DNA of 64,000 nt from Gloeobacter kilaueensis JS1. GTDB taxonomy: Bacteria > Cyanobacteriota > Cyanobacteriia > Gloeobacterales > Gloeobacteraceae. Under the pieces are notes generated by a model. The model was not told the origin of the DNA and made no database searches. It saw only the letters and a list, made by a program, of their open reading frames with translations. A program made the translations under genes and the position numbers. The first letter of the stretch is position 1. Each line of letters starts with the position of its first letter. The DNA lies in NCBI RefSeq assembly GCF_000484535.1, contig NC_022600.1, positions 4,270,234 through 4,334,233 on the forward strand, written 5' to 3'. Positions 19,464 through 28,205 of this stretch are shown piece after piece.

Positions 19464-20246
19464 ATGTACGCCCTGAAGCGCTTTGGACAGCACTGGCTGA
19501 GCGACGCAACAATTCTTGAACGGATCGCCGCCGCCGCCCACTTGGGTGCGGCAGACCGGGTGCTGGAGATTGGGCCGGGCCTTGGCAGCCTCACCGCCCA
19601 CCTGCTGGAGCACTCTTCTGTGATCGCCGTCGAAATCGACGAGCGGGCCGTCGCCCACCTGCGCCACAGGTTCGCCGCCGAGCCGCGCTTCACTTTGATC
19701 GAAGGTGACATCCTGGGCCTGCCGCTGCCGCCAGAGGCAACCGCCGTCGTCGCCAACATCCCCTACAACATCAGCGGGCCCATCCTTGCCAGGCTTACCG
19801 GCACCCCCAGCGCCCCAGTCCGTCAGTTCCGCACGATCGTGCTCTTAGTCCAGCTTGAACTGGCCGAGCGCATCACTGCCCGCTCCGGCAACCGCACCTA
19901 CGGCGCACTCTCCGTCCGCCTGCAGTACCTGGCCGAGTGCGAACTGCTCTTCGGTATTCCCCGCACCGCCTTCCGGCCCCCTCCCAAAGTCGATTCTGCC
20001 GTCATCCGCCTCACCCCGCGCCCCTTTGCCCTGCAAGCAACCGATCCCGCTTACCTGGAAGCACTCGTTACCCGCGCCTTTGCCACCCGCCGCAAGATGC
20101 TGCGCAACTGCCTCAAAGGCTGGGTAGAATCCACCCGGCTGCTTCTTGCCCTCGAAAGCTTACAGATCCGCCCCGACGCCCGCGCCGAAGATCTGAGCGT
20201 CGAGAACTTCGTGCGCCTGAGCAATCTGCTTGTCGCTTTGCCTTGA
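19464..20246 (+). CDS. rsmA: 16S rRNA adenine dimethyltransferase RsmA (KsgA)
   Basis: The 260-residue protein has KRFGQHWL at the start, the SAM-binding loop VLEIGPGLGSLT, the EIDERAVAHL acidic strand end and the NIPYNIS catalytic motif, followed by a helical C-terminal domain with the FRPPPKVDSAV signature. It dimethylates two adjacent adenines in helix 45 of 16S rRNA during late 30S assembly. ATG at 19464 has a GAAGG site upstream. It is divergent from minC. Confidence 0.97.
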   Translation: MYALKRFGQHWLSDATILERIAAAAHLGAADRVLEIGPGLGSLTAHLLEHSSVIAVEIDERAVAHLRHRFAAEPRFTLIEGDILGLPLPPEATAVVANIPYNISGPILARLTGTPSAPVRQFRTIVLLVQLELAERITARSGNRTYGALSVRLQYLAECELLFGIPRTAFRPPPKVDSAVIRLTPRPFALQATDPAYLEALVTRAFATRRKMLRNCLKGWVESTRLLLALESLQIRPDARAEDLSVENFVRLSNLLVALP

Positions 20247-20332
20247 ATGCATGTGGTAATGCTTTCCCAATGCTTTTGCCGACGGCTTTGTGCGATACAA
20301 TTCATGCGCACCAAGTAGCGATCGGATGAGCG

Positions 20333-22066
20333 ATGTCAAAATCTAAGAAGCAGGAACAAGTCTGGTCCTCTGCCCGGAGTGGCCTGTGCAGCAGCCTGGT
20401 CGGTCTATTGCTACTTATCAGCCCAGGCTTGGCCCAACCCATCTTCAACCCTTCCAGCGCAATGGACGCCTATCAGTATGTGCAGACTCGGCGCGATGAA
20501 GCGCTGAAACTTTTTGAGAAGCAGCCGGAGAAAGGGCTTGCCATCGAGATGGAGCTATTGCAGTTTTTATCTGATCCGAAAATCGTGACCCTGGGCCAGG
20601 GTTTTCCTTATCTTAGTTGGAAAAAGTCAGATTTATATTACGATATTGCCCTGGGCTATCTCGCTCTGGATCAAAAGGATAAGGCTCTTGCAGCTCTTCA
20701 ACGTATGCACGAAGAATTGCTTCTCAACAGCTCCTCAAAGCTACTGCTCGACAACAAAGACCTCGAAAACTTGCAGCATGAAAAGAGCTTTAAGCAGTTT
20801 ATACAGCAGATTCAAAATCGAGAAAATTTTTGGGACGGCCCGGCGCTGAAGACGCCCTTCAAAGACAACTTAAGCGAGGATGAAAAAGTTGCCGGTCTTT
20901 CTAAGCTCTGGTCAGAAATCAAGTATAACTTTGTCTACTTCGATCAGGTTCCTGCCCTGGATTGGGACGCCCTGTACCTGAGCTACCTGCCGAAGGTGCG
21001 CCAGACCAAAAATACGATCGAGTACTACCGGCTTTTGCAGCACCTGGTCGCTCAGTTGCACGACGGTCACACCAACGTTTATCCACCTGAGCAACTGAAT
21101 GATGCTTTCTATGCGCGCCCACCAATTCGTACCCGCCTCGTCGCAGGCAAAGTCTTGATCACACAGGTGTGGGGCGACCAGACAGAACTGCGGCCTGGCC
21201 TGGAAATCACCGGCGTCGATGGTTTATCTGTCAAGCAGTATGCCAGCACTTACGTTGCTCCCTATCAAAGTGCCTCTACTACCCAGGATCTGGAGGTGCG
21301 TACCTATGATTACCTTCTGCTGGCGGGGCCGCTCAACTTCCCTGTCAAATTGCAGCTTCTGGATGAAGCAGGAAAAACTTTTGCCGTGACTGTGCAGCGC
21401 CAAAAGATTAAAAGACCGCCGCAGCCTGCTCTGCAGTTCAAGAAGTTGGCTAACGATGTTGCCTATATTGCCCTCAACACGTTTGAAAACAAGAAGGTGG
21501 TCGAAGAGTTCATAGCTACCGCCGATCAGTGGCGGACCGCTCGTGCCATCATCTTTGACCTGCGGGAAAACGATGGCGGTGATAGTGCTCTCGGAGATGC
21601 GATCCTAAGCTATTTGACGGATAAGCCTTTCACTGGTCTGTTGTCGCGGACCCGCGAGTATCGACCGGTGGAACGCGCCCAAGGGGTTGTTCAGCACTGG
21701 TTCGACCAGCCAGACAATCCGGTAGAGCCGCAGCAAAAGCCTTACCTGGGTCCAGTTATCGTGCTGGTGAGTGCGCGCACTTTCTCGGCTGGTGAGGACT
21801 TTGTCGCCGATTTTCAGGCGATGCATAGAGGCAAGATCGTCGGCGAACCCACCGGCGGCAGCACCGGACAGCCTCTTATTTTTTCGCTGCCAGGCGGTGG
21901 CAGAGCCCGCGTGTGCACAAAGCGCGAAGCCTTTGCTGACGGTCAGACCTTCGTCGGCGCAGGCATTCAACCGGATATTTTTGTTCAACCAGGCGTCGAA
22001 GACATTCGTGCAAACCGCGATCCGGTACTGCAGGCAGCTCTGGAGGCTCTGCAGCTGCAGCCGTGA
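20333..22066 (+). CDS. secreted S41-family (tail-specific) peptidase
   Basis: The 577-residue protein has a basic start, a hydrophobic signal segment (about residues 18-35, ending LAQP) and a helical TPR-like stretch to about 160. The peptidase part has a PDZ-like region, IIFDLRENDGGDS and VSARTFSAGEDF with the likely nucleophile Ser485. A nearby Lys and the GEPTGGSTGQP loop fit C-terminal processing peptidases. It should act in the periplasm or on the cell surface. The N-terminal helical module is unusual compared with CtpA-type enzymes. Possible -10 TACAAT lies at 20296-20301. Confidence 0.88.
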   Translation: MSKSKKQEQVWSSARSGLCSSLVGLLLLISPGLAQPIFNPSSAMDAYQYVQTRRDEALKLFEKQPEKGLAIEMELLQFLSDPKIVTLGQGFPYLSWKKSDLYYDIALGYLALDQKDKALAALQRMHEELLLNSSSKLLLDNKDLENLQHEKSFKQFIQQIQNRENFWDGPALKTPFKDNLSEDEKVAGLSKLWSEIKYNFVYFDQVPALDWDALYLSYLPKVRQTKNTIEYYRLLQHLVAQLHDGHTNVYPPEQLNDAFYARPPIRTRLVAGKVLITQVWGDQTELRPGLEITGVDGLSVKQYASTYVAPYQSASTTQDLEVRTYDYLLLAGPLNFPVKLQLLDEAGKTFAVTVQRQKIKRPPQPALQFKKLANDVAYIALNTFENKKVVEEFIATADQWRTARAIIFDLRENDGGDSALGDAILSYLTDKPFTGLLSRTREYRPVERAQGVVQHWFDQPDNPVEPQQKPYLGPVIVLVSARTFSAGEDFVADFQAMHRGKIVGEPTGGSTGQPLIFSLPGGGRARVCTKREAFADGQTFVGAGIQPDIFVQPGVEDIRANRDPVLQAALEALQLQP

Positions 22067-22133
22067 TGCGCAGTCGAAGTGTTTGGCACTTGTTTATATC
22101 CAAAAATCTAGAATGTGTCAGCGAGGGTATGCC

Positions 22134-22724
22134 ATGACTTTACTGACTCTCCCTGTGGTTCTGGATATGAGTGGGGTGCAGCTGAGCGATGCGCAGTTCT
22201 ACCAGCTTTGCCTCAACAACCCCGACGTTCCTCTGGAGCGCGACGCCAGAGGAGCCTTGATTGTTATGGCACCCGTCGGTGGGAACAGTGGCAGCTACGA
22301 ACTGGAGCTTGGTGCCGACCTTACAAACTGGAACCGACGCACGCGGCTGGGCACAGTCTTCAGTTCTTCGACCCTGTTTCGGTTGCCAAACGGAGGCGAC
22401 CGCTCCCCCGATGCGGCCTGGATAGAGCAGTCGCGCTGGCTGGCCCTGAGTCTGGAAGACCGTCAGAAGTTTCCGCCAATCGCTCCGGATTTCGTCATGG
22501 AACTGCGCTCGCTGACGGATTCGCTGGAGTTACTGCGAGCGAAGATGCAGGAATACATGGATAGCGGCGTGCGACTGGGCTGGCTATTCAACCCCCAGGC
22601 ACAGCAGGTCGAAATTTATCGTCCGGGGATGCCGCCGGAGGTGCGCTCCCTGCCCACTGAGCTTTCTGGTGAATCGGTGCTGCCGGGCTTTTTGCTCGCG
22701 GTAGAACCTTTCGAGGAAGCATAG
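22134..22724 (+). CDS. Uma2-family (DUF820) putative endonuclease
   Basis: The 196-residue protein has LERDARGALIVMAPVGG, SSSTLFRLPNGGDRSPDAAWI with the metal-binding Asp, and APDFVMELRSLTDSLELL with the Glu; the usual E-x-K position reads E-L-R. The end is LPGFLLAVEPF. ATG at 22134 follows GAGGG; the frame is open much further upstream but there it overlaps the protease in antiphase. It is the compact Uma2 form without a coiled coil. Role unknown. Confidence 0.88.
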   Translation: MTLLTLPVVLDMSGVQLSDAQFYQLCLNNPDVPLERDARGALIVMAPVGGNSGSYELELGADLTNWNRRTRLGTVFSSSTLFRLPNGGDRSPDAAWIEQSRWLALSLEDRQKFPPIAPDFVMELRSLTDSLELLRAKMQEYMDSGVRLGWLFNPQAQQVEIYRPGMPPEVRSLPTELSGESVLPGFLLAVEPFEEA

Positions 22725-22736
22725 ATTTATATCAGG

Positions 22737-23618
22737 TTACTGGAGCGCGTCGGTGCGGTCGGCTGCTGGTGCGGCGGGTGGCACCTCAAGGGCAATGCGG
22801 CCCAGCACGCCCCGGCGAAAGTCGTTCAGAACGGCTTCGGCGGCGCGATCGAGGTTGGTATGGTAGCGAGTTTCGGCGACACCGGCGAGCCACGCCTCGG
22901 CGCTCATAGCCAGTGGATCGAGTCCGTAGCGCGCCTGGAGTTTTTCGGCGGCAAGGGGGGTGAGCAGTTCGACCGCACAGGTAGCGACCCGGCTGGTGGT
23001 GTAGGCGGCCTGGCCGATGTCGTCGCAGATGGCGAGGCGGGCGGCGGCCTGCTGGTCTTCGAGCCGGGGGGGCAAGATGCCGGGGCTGTCGAGCAGGTCG
23101 ATGACATTGGCGATCCGCACCCAGCGCAGGGCACGGGTGACGCCCGGTTTGGCGGCACTCTCGACTGCCCGCTTGCCCACCAGCCGATTGATGAGGGCCG
23201 ACTTGCCGACATTCGGAAAGCCCACCACCGCCGCCCGCACCGCCCTGGGCTTCATGCCCCGCTCGGCCCGCCGGGCATTGACACCGCCTGCTCCCTTTTG
23301 AGCGGCGTTTAATACTGCCCGCACCCCCTCGCCGTCCTGGGCATTGGTGGCAAAGGCGGTCTCGCCCTGGCTTGCGAACCATTTGAGCCAGCGCTGCAGG
23401 ATTGGTTGGGGAATCATGTCGGCGCGGTTGAGGATGACCAGCCGCTGGCGCGCTCCGACCAGATTCTGAATTTCGGCGTGGCGCGAGGAGTGGGGGATGC
23501 GGGCGTCGAGAACTTCGAGGACCAGATCGACGTTTTTGATCTGTTCTGTCAACTGACGGCGCGCTTTGGCGATGTGGCCTGGGTACCACTGGATGAGATT
23601 CGATTCAGCACTTTCCAT
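22737..23618 (-). CDS. rbgA: ribosome biogenesis GTPase RbgA (YlqF)
   Basis: The 293-residue protein is a circularly permuted GTPase: NRADMI (G4) comes first, then VVGFPNVGKSALINR (G1) and LLDSPGILPP (G3). The N-terminal WYPGHIAKARRQL is the YlqF signature. It matures the 50S subunit. ATG at 23618 is chosen because the extra upstream residues do not fit the family. It converges with the Uma2 gene, 12 bases apart, and is divergent from the Rpn-like gene. Confidence 0.94.
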   Translation of the reverse strand: MESAESNLIQWYPGHIAKARRQLTEQIKNVDLVLEVLDARIPHSSRHAEIQNLVGARQRLVILNRADMIPQPILQRWLKWFASQGETAFATNAQDGEGVRAVLNAAQKGAGGVNARRAERGMKPRAVRAAVVGFPNVGKSALINRLVGKRAVESAAKPGVTRALRWVRIANVIDLLDSPGILPPRLEDQQAAARLAICDDIGQAAYTTSRVATCAVELLTPLAAEKLQARYGLDPLAMSAEAWLAGVAETRYHTNLDRAAEAVLNDFRRGVLGRIALEVPPAAPAADRTDALQ

Positions 23619-23726
23619 TAAAAATCCGCCAGACAGCAAAAAGCATTCCTGAGCGTCCACGGCTGGTTCTGCTTGCCCGATCGGGAGAGCACAGGCGAGC
23701 TTGAGAGAACACTGCGAACCTTCTCG

Positions 23727-24683
23727 ATGACGCGACGCTTTTTCGATGCTAGCCTACGCGGTCTGGCGGCCCGCTACAGCCGCAACTTCCTGCAGTGGCT
23801 GTGCGGTCCGGATGCCGCTCTCACCGAAGTCCTCGATCCCGTCTTGATCACCCAGGAGAGGCGAGCCGATCTGCTGATTCGTTTTCTCGACGGCCAGGGG
23901 CAGAGTGCTTTGCTGCACGTCGAATTCCAGCGCTCACCGGATGCAGAACTTCCCCTGCGAATGCTGGAGTACGCGGTGTATATCCGGCAGCGGTACGGCC
24001 AGATGCCACAGCAGGTGCTGATTCTCATCGAGCAAAGTTCGAGTGCTGCCCGTGTTCCCGATTTCTTTCGCGAGGGCAGCTTGCAGTTGAGTTACCGTGT
24101 TATTCGTCTCTGGGAATGGGATGCAGGGCTCGTCCTTCAGGGTGGCCTGCCGGGACTGGTACCGCTCGCGCCGCTGATGAACATCGGCAGTCAGCCTCTG
24201 GGAGAACTGCTCGATGCGTGTGCCCGAATCGTCAACACAGAAGTAGAATCAAGGCAAGAACGGCAGAGTCTGCTGCTTGTGGCTGCTGCACTGAGTTCCC
24301 TCAGGCGAGGCAGCCGGCCTGTTATCGAAGACTTTTTGCGGAGAGTGGACATGTTCGATCTGATGGAAACGCCGTTGATGCAGGAATTGCTGGCCAAAGC
24401 CCAGCAACAGGCCGAACAGCGCGGCGAAGAGATAGGCATGGAACGGGGCATCGCACAGGGCATCGCACAGGGCATCGCACAGGGCATCGCACAGGGCATA
24501 ACGCAGGGCATCGCGCAGGGCGAGCGCCAGATTCTCCTGCGCCAGTTGTCTCGCAAATTCGGTACTCTGCCGGACGCGCTCGTACAGCGACTCGAAGGTG
24601 TGAGCGAATTGCAACAACTGGAGCGTCTGGCCGAAGCAGTGCTCGACGCAGAGAGCATCGAAGATTTTGAAAGCCAGTTTTGA
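23727..24683 (+). CDS. Rpn/DUF4351-type putative nuclease with GIAQ repeats
   Basis: The 318-residue protein begins MTRRFFDASLRGLAARY and has a PD-(D/E)XK-like core (ERRADLLIRFLDGQG, then LLHVEFQRSPD with E-x-Q). A hydrophilic helix carries six tandem GIAQ-type tetrapeptides from 12-bp DNA repeats (24447-24518). The C-terminal segment resembles DUF4351 (LLRQLSRKFGTLPDAL). Such Rpn-family proteins are linked to recombination and mobile elements, and their role here is unknown. ATG at 23727 is preferred; a TTG at 23673 would add 18 residues. Confidence 0.82.
   Translation: MTRRFFDASLRGLAARYSRNFLQWLCGPDAALTEVLDPVLITQERRADLLIRFLDGQGQSALLHVEFQRSPDAELPLRMLEYAVYIRQRYGQMPQQVLILIEQSSSAARVPDFFREGSLQLSYRVIRLWEWDAGLVLQGGLPGLVPLAPLMNIGSQPLGELLDACARIVNTEVESRQERQSLLLVAAALSSLRRGSRPVIEDFLRRVDMFDLMETPLMQELLAKAQQQAEQRGEEIGMERGIAQGIAQGIAQGIAQGITQGIAQGERQILLRQLSRKFGTLPDALVQRLEGVSELQQLERLAEAVLDAESIEDFESQF
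24447..24518 (+). repeat. 12-bp tandem repeat coding for GIAQ
   Basis: Four perfect copies of GGCATCGCACAG (24447-24494) are followed by two imperfect ones. The unit is a multiple of three, so copy number can change without breaking the frame. It is an in-frame microsatellite-like tract in the linker before the DUF4351-like end. Confidence 0.95.
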
Positions 24684-24698
24684 AGACACTACCAGGCG

Positions 24699-25523
24699 TC
24701 AGAGGATCTGCAGCACCTGGGAGCGCAGTTCGGGAGCAAAGTCCCCGAGCACGACGAAGTAAGGATTGAGCAGATTTTCTTTGTTGTACTGCAGAGGTAC
24801 ACCCTTGAGGTCGGTGACGCTGCCGCCCGCCTGGGTAACGACGGCGTGGGCTGCGCCAGTGTCCCACTCCATCGTCGGACCGTAGCGCGGGTAGAGGTCG
24901 GCGGATCCTTCGGCGACCAGGCACAACTTGAGGGAACTGCCGCTGGAGGTGGTCTCGACCGGTTTGATCTGCCCCAGGCGTTCAAGAAACCCCTCGGTCT
25001 CAGGACCAGCGTGGGAGCGGCTTGCAACAGCTTTGAAAGTATTAGCGTTTGCGGTACCGGCGCGAATGGGTACCTCCTCCCCATCGGCTTTGATCTTGAA
25101 CGCACCGATGCCCCGCGCTGCCCAGTAGGTGGTGCCCAGCACCGGCGAGTGGACGACGCCCGCTACCGGCTCGCCCGCCTCGACCAGGGCGATGTTGACG
25201 GTAAATTCACCGTTGCGCTTGATAAATTCTTTGGTGCCATCGAGCGGATCGACCAGCCAGAACTGGTTCCAGCTGCGCCGTTTTTCGTAGGGGAGCTGTT
25301 TGGCTTCTTCTGAAAGTATGGGCACCGGGGGCGTCAATTGCGCCAGACCGGCAGTGATGACCCGGTTAGAAGCGAGATCGGCGCGAGTAAGGGGCGATTC
25401 GTCCGCCTTGTACTCGACGCCCAGATCGGGGCTTTCGTAAACTTCGAGGATCGCTCGCCCGGCTCGGTGGGCCAGATCGACCACCTGCTCGACGAGGGAT
25501 TGGGTGACAGTCAGATCAGACAT
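24699..25523 (-). CDS. cysQ: 3'(2'),5'-bisphosphate nucleotidase CysQ
   Basis: The 274-residue protein belongs to the inositol-monophosphatase superfamily: KADESPLTRAD, ILSEEAK, the metal-binding WLVDPLDGTKEFIKR and the late EWDTGAAHAVV. DGTKEF is typical of CysQ, which removes PAP formed in sulfate assimilation. ATG at 25523 begins MSDLTVTQSL; the 25 upstream codons do not resemble the family. It is converging with the Rpn-like gene and shares strand with the flippase upstream (72-base gap). Confidence 0.92.
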   Translation of the reverse strand: MSDLTVTQSLVEQVVDLAHRAGRAILEVYESPDLGVEYKADESPLTRADLASNRVITAGLAQLTPPVPILSEEAKQLPYEKRRSWNQFWLVDPLDGTKEFIKRNGEFTVNIALVEAGEPVAGVVHSPVLGTTYWAARGIGAFKIKADGEEVPIRAGTANANTFKAVASRSHAGPETEGFLERLGQIKPVETTSSGSSLKLCLVAEGSADLYPRYGPTMEWDTGAAHAVVTQAGGSVTDLKGVPLQYNKENLLNPYFVVLGDFAPELRSQVLQIL

Positions 25524-25594
25524 GGAGTTTCCAGACAGTGTCACCAGATTCTCACACCGCGAGACACTGTGGTGTGAGAAATTTTGATGAGCGA

Positions 25595-27076
25595 TCAAGA
25601 TCCAGCCTCCTGAATCGGGCGGGTCCGGCGAAATTCTGCGCGCAGGGCGGCGAAGACCTGGCTGAGCAGATCGCGCCAGCCCAGCCAGAGCCCTCCAGCA
25701 TAAACGGCGCTCATGGCAAGGGCGACCAGCAGCACGAGGGGCAGATTCATAGTCGATAAAACTCGCAGCGCGCCGTAGCCCGTGGCGGCAGCGAGAAGAC
25801 CGGCGGTCGCAGCAGGCCAGGTGTGCTGGAAGACAGAGATCTTAAAGATGCGGCTGGCGCGGACGATCACGACAAGGCTGGCGACGTTGATACTGACACT
25901 TGCGATTACAAATCCCATCGCTCCCAGCTGCGGCACCAACAGCCAGCTTAAGGGCCAGAGCACAATAAGCCAGCTGCAGTTGAGCCAGAAATTGACCTCC
26001 GGCTGGGCAAGCGCCTGATGGGCCTGGATGACGGCAAGGAGCGGCGCGTAGACCAGGGCGATCGGCAACAAACCGTAGAGATAGGGCAGGGCCGGTAGCC
26101 ACTGGTTGCCAAACAGCGTGTGTACCAGGGGTTCGGCGAGGACGACGAGCAGAGCCGACAGCCACCAGACCACCAGCGCATTGAGCTGCATCGTGCGCAC
26201 CACCCAGAGCCGAAACTGCTCCGGCTGCTGGGCCATTCGGCTCATCAAAGGAAAAGTCAGCCGGTCGAGGCTGAGGGGCAATACCAGCGGCAGGTTGGCG
26301 ATCGTGAGCGCCCACTTGAGCAGGCCAATTGCCCTCGCATTGAGGAGCAGGCCCAGCAGCACCGGCAGCGTCGATTCTTTGAGTAGCGTCAGCACCAGCC
26401 CTGCCTGGTAACCCAGGCCCAGCCGCCAGCGCAACTCGCTCTTCCAGGGCCAGCGCCAGCCGATGGGCCAGCGCTGCAGCAGGTTCGCCACCCCAGCCCC
26501 GCAGGCAAAGCGGGCCACCATCCCCCAGCCGAGCGCCCAACTCCCCCCACCGGCAGCCGCACCGACGAGAGCAACGGCAATGAAGCTGAGCGTCTCGCTC
26601 ACCTCGACAAAGGCGAAGCGGTCCAGCAACAGTTCCCGCTGCAGCAAGATGGCCGGTATCCAGCGCAGGGGAACGAACAACAGTCCCCAGCCCACCAGCG
26701 TCAATACTCCCCGTGCCTGCGTCGGCCAGCCAAAGCCTGCGACGATAAGCGGATCGGCGCAGGTGAGGGCGAGGGCGACAACCAGACTCACCAGGCACTG
26801 CAGGCAAAAAAGTCCCTGCTGCTGCTCGGGGCGGATGGGGGCGGATTGCTGGATGAGTGTCGTTCCCAGTCCCAGATCCGATAGCGTGCCGTACCAGTCG
26901 CGCAGCACCGTGATCACCGCGTAGACGGCCAGGTCTTCCGGTTGCAAGAAGCGCAACAGCACCAGACCGCCAAGCAATGACAGTCCATGGATCAAAACCT
27001 GTCTGATCACAAGGGCAGTGCCGCCGCGCACCACGCGCCCGGCCAGCCCCTGCGCTTTTGCCGCGTCGGTGCCCAC
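25595..27076 (-). CDS. polysaccharide flippase (Wzx/MATE-like)
   Basis: The 493-residue integral membrane protein has about 12-14 hydrophobic helices. The first part has GLAGRVVRGGTALVIRQ and LSDLGLGTTLIQ, typical of oligosaccharide flippases of the MOP superfamily. It would move lipid-linked sugars across the plasma membrane. GTG start at 27076, three bases after the stop of the glycosyltransferase upstream, so the two form a cell-surface sugar operon. The substrate cannot be inferred. Confidence 0.88.
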   Translation of the reverse strand: MGTDAAKAQGLAGRVVRGGTALVIRQVLIHGLSLLGGLVLLRFLQPEDLAVYAVITVLRDWYGTLSDLGLGTTLIQQSAPIRPEQQQGLFCLQCLVSLVVALALTCADPLIVAGFGWPTQARGVLTLVGWGLLFVPLRWIPAILLQRELLLDRFAFVEVSETLSFIAVALVGAAAGGGSWALGWGMVARFACGAGVANLLQRWPIGWRWPWKSELRWRLGLGYQAGLVLTLLKESTLPVLLGLLLNARAIGLLKWALTIANLPLVLPLSLDRLTFPLMSRMAQQPEQFRLWVVRTMQLNALVVWWLSALLVVLAEPLVHTLFGNQWLPALPYLYGLLPIALVYAPLLAVIQAHQALAQPEVNFWLNCSWLIVLWPLSWLLVPQLGAMGFVIASVSINVASLVVIVRASRIFKISVFQHTWPAATAGLLAAATGYGALRVLSTMNLPLVLLVALAMSAVYAGGLWLGWRDLLSQVFAALRAEFRRTRPIQEAGS

Positions 27077-27079
27077 CGC

Positions 27080-28132
27080 TTAAAGATAGCGCGAGAGTAC
27101 CTGGCCTGTACTTTGGGCGGCAGCGGACCAGCTGAACTGACCGGCGCGCTCAAGGCCCAGTTCTTTAAGCCGTTCGCGCAATCCCGCCTCACCGAGAATC
27201 GCCCGCATCGCCGCTGCGATCTCGTGAATTGACAGCGGATCGACCAGCAGAGCCGCATCGCCTGCCACCTCCGGCAGCGAAGCGCAGTTGGAGGTGATCA
27301 CCGGTGTGCCGCAGGCCATCGCTTCGAGCACCGGCAGGCCGAAACCTTCCCACAAGGACGGCATCACCAGCGCCTGGGCGCGCTCGATGAGGGCGGGCAA
27401 CTGGGCAGCGGGCACGTAGTTCATGAACTGAACGCGAGCGGCAACGCCGAGTTCACCTGCGAGGGCAACGAGCCGCTCGACTCGACCGGTGCCCACAAGG
27501 CGCAGCTCGCCCGCCTCCGAGACCAGGGCAAAAGCGCGCAACAGCCGCTCCAGGTTCTTGTGCAGGTCAGCGCGGCCCAGGTAGAGAAAGTAATTGTCCG
27601 GCGGCAGCCCACGGGAAAAAAAGCGGCTACTGTCGTGGGCCGGGGGGATGACTGTTATTTTGTGGGCCGCCAGGCCAAAAAAAGCGCGGAGGTCGCGGGC
27701 GGTCGCCTCCGAGACGGCAAGTACCTGCTCGGCGCGCCGGAGCACCGCCGGGAGGTAATAGCGGTAGTACAGCTCCAGTTGGAGCGGGAAGCAACCCGGA
27801 AAATGCAGGGGGATGAGGTCGTGGACGGTGACCACCGAACGGCAACTGGCCTTGAGCGGCGCTTCCGGAATCGGGCAGAAGAGCAATTGTGCTTCCAGTT
27901 GTTTGTACAGTTTTGGTAGCTGCCACTGGTTCCAGACCAACCGCCGCCTCAGCCCCCGCCCGGCCTCATCCACCGACAGACGGGCGGGAACGGGCCAGTG
28001 GCGATGGGCACTCACTTTGCGGGCGGCAAGCACCGTCAGATCCGCCAACTCCAGGTGGGCGAGCAGATTCAGAGCATAATTTGCCAGGCCCGCTCCCTCG
28101 CGGGGAAGAAACGCCAGATTGTAAAGAAGCAA
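27080..28132 (-). CDS. family 4 glycosyltransferase
   Basis: The 350-residue GT-B enzyme has an N-terminal acceptor domain (NLAFLPREGAGLANYA), VVTVHDLIPLHFPG, and the donor half with YLGRADLHKNLERLL and PSLWEGFGLPVLEAMACGTP, in which the E-x7-E motif is visible. The start appears to be TTG at 28132, preceded by GGAGG at good spacing; no ATG exists nearby. It is coupled with the flippase downstream, suggesting assembly and export of a surface glycan. Confidence 0.9.
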   Translation of the reverse strand: MLLYNLAFLPREGAGLANYALNLLAHLELADLTVLAARKVSAHRHWPVPARLSVDEAGRGLRRRLVWNQWQLPKLYKQLEAQLLFCPIPEAPLKASCRSVVTVHDLIPLHFPGCFPLQLELYYRYYLPAVLRRAEQVLAVSEATARDLRAFFGLAAHKITVIPPAHDSSRFFSRGLPPDNYFLYLGRADLHKNLERLLRAFALVSEAGELRLVGTGRVERLVALAGELGVAARVQFMNYVPAAQLPALIERAQALVMPSLWEGFGLPVLEAMACGTPVITSNCASLPEVAGDAALLVDPLSIHEIAAAMRAILGEAGLRERLKELGLERAGQFSWSAAAQSTGQVLSRYL

Positions 28133-28205
28133 CGCCTCCGCCTCGACTAGTTGGGCGCGCCTTGCTGGAACGCATTTTACCGTTGCCCCGGCGCGCTCAA
28201 AAGCC

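Noticed and set aside
19350-19667. Upstream extension of minC
   Set aside because: Antisense to rsmA with no MinC similarity.
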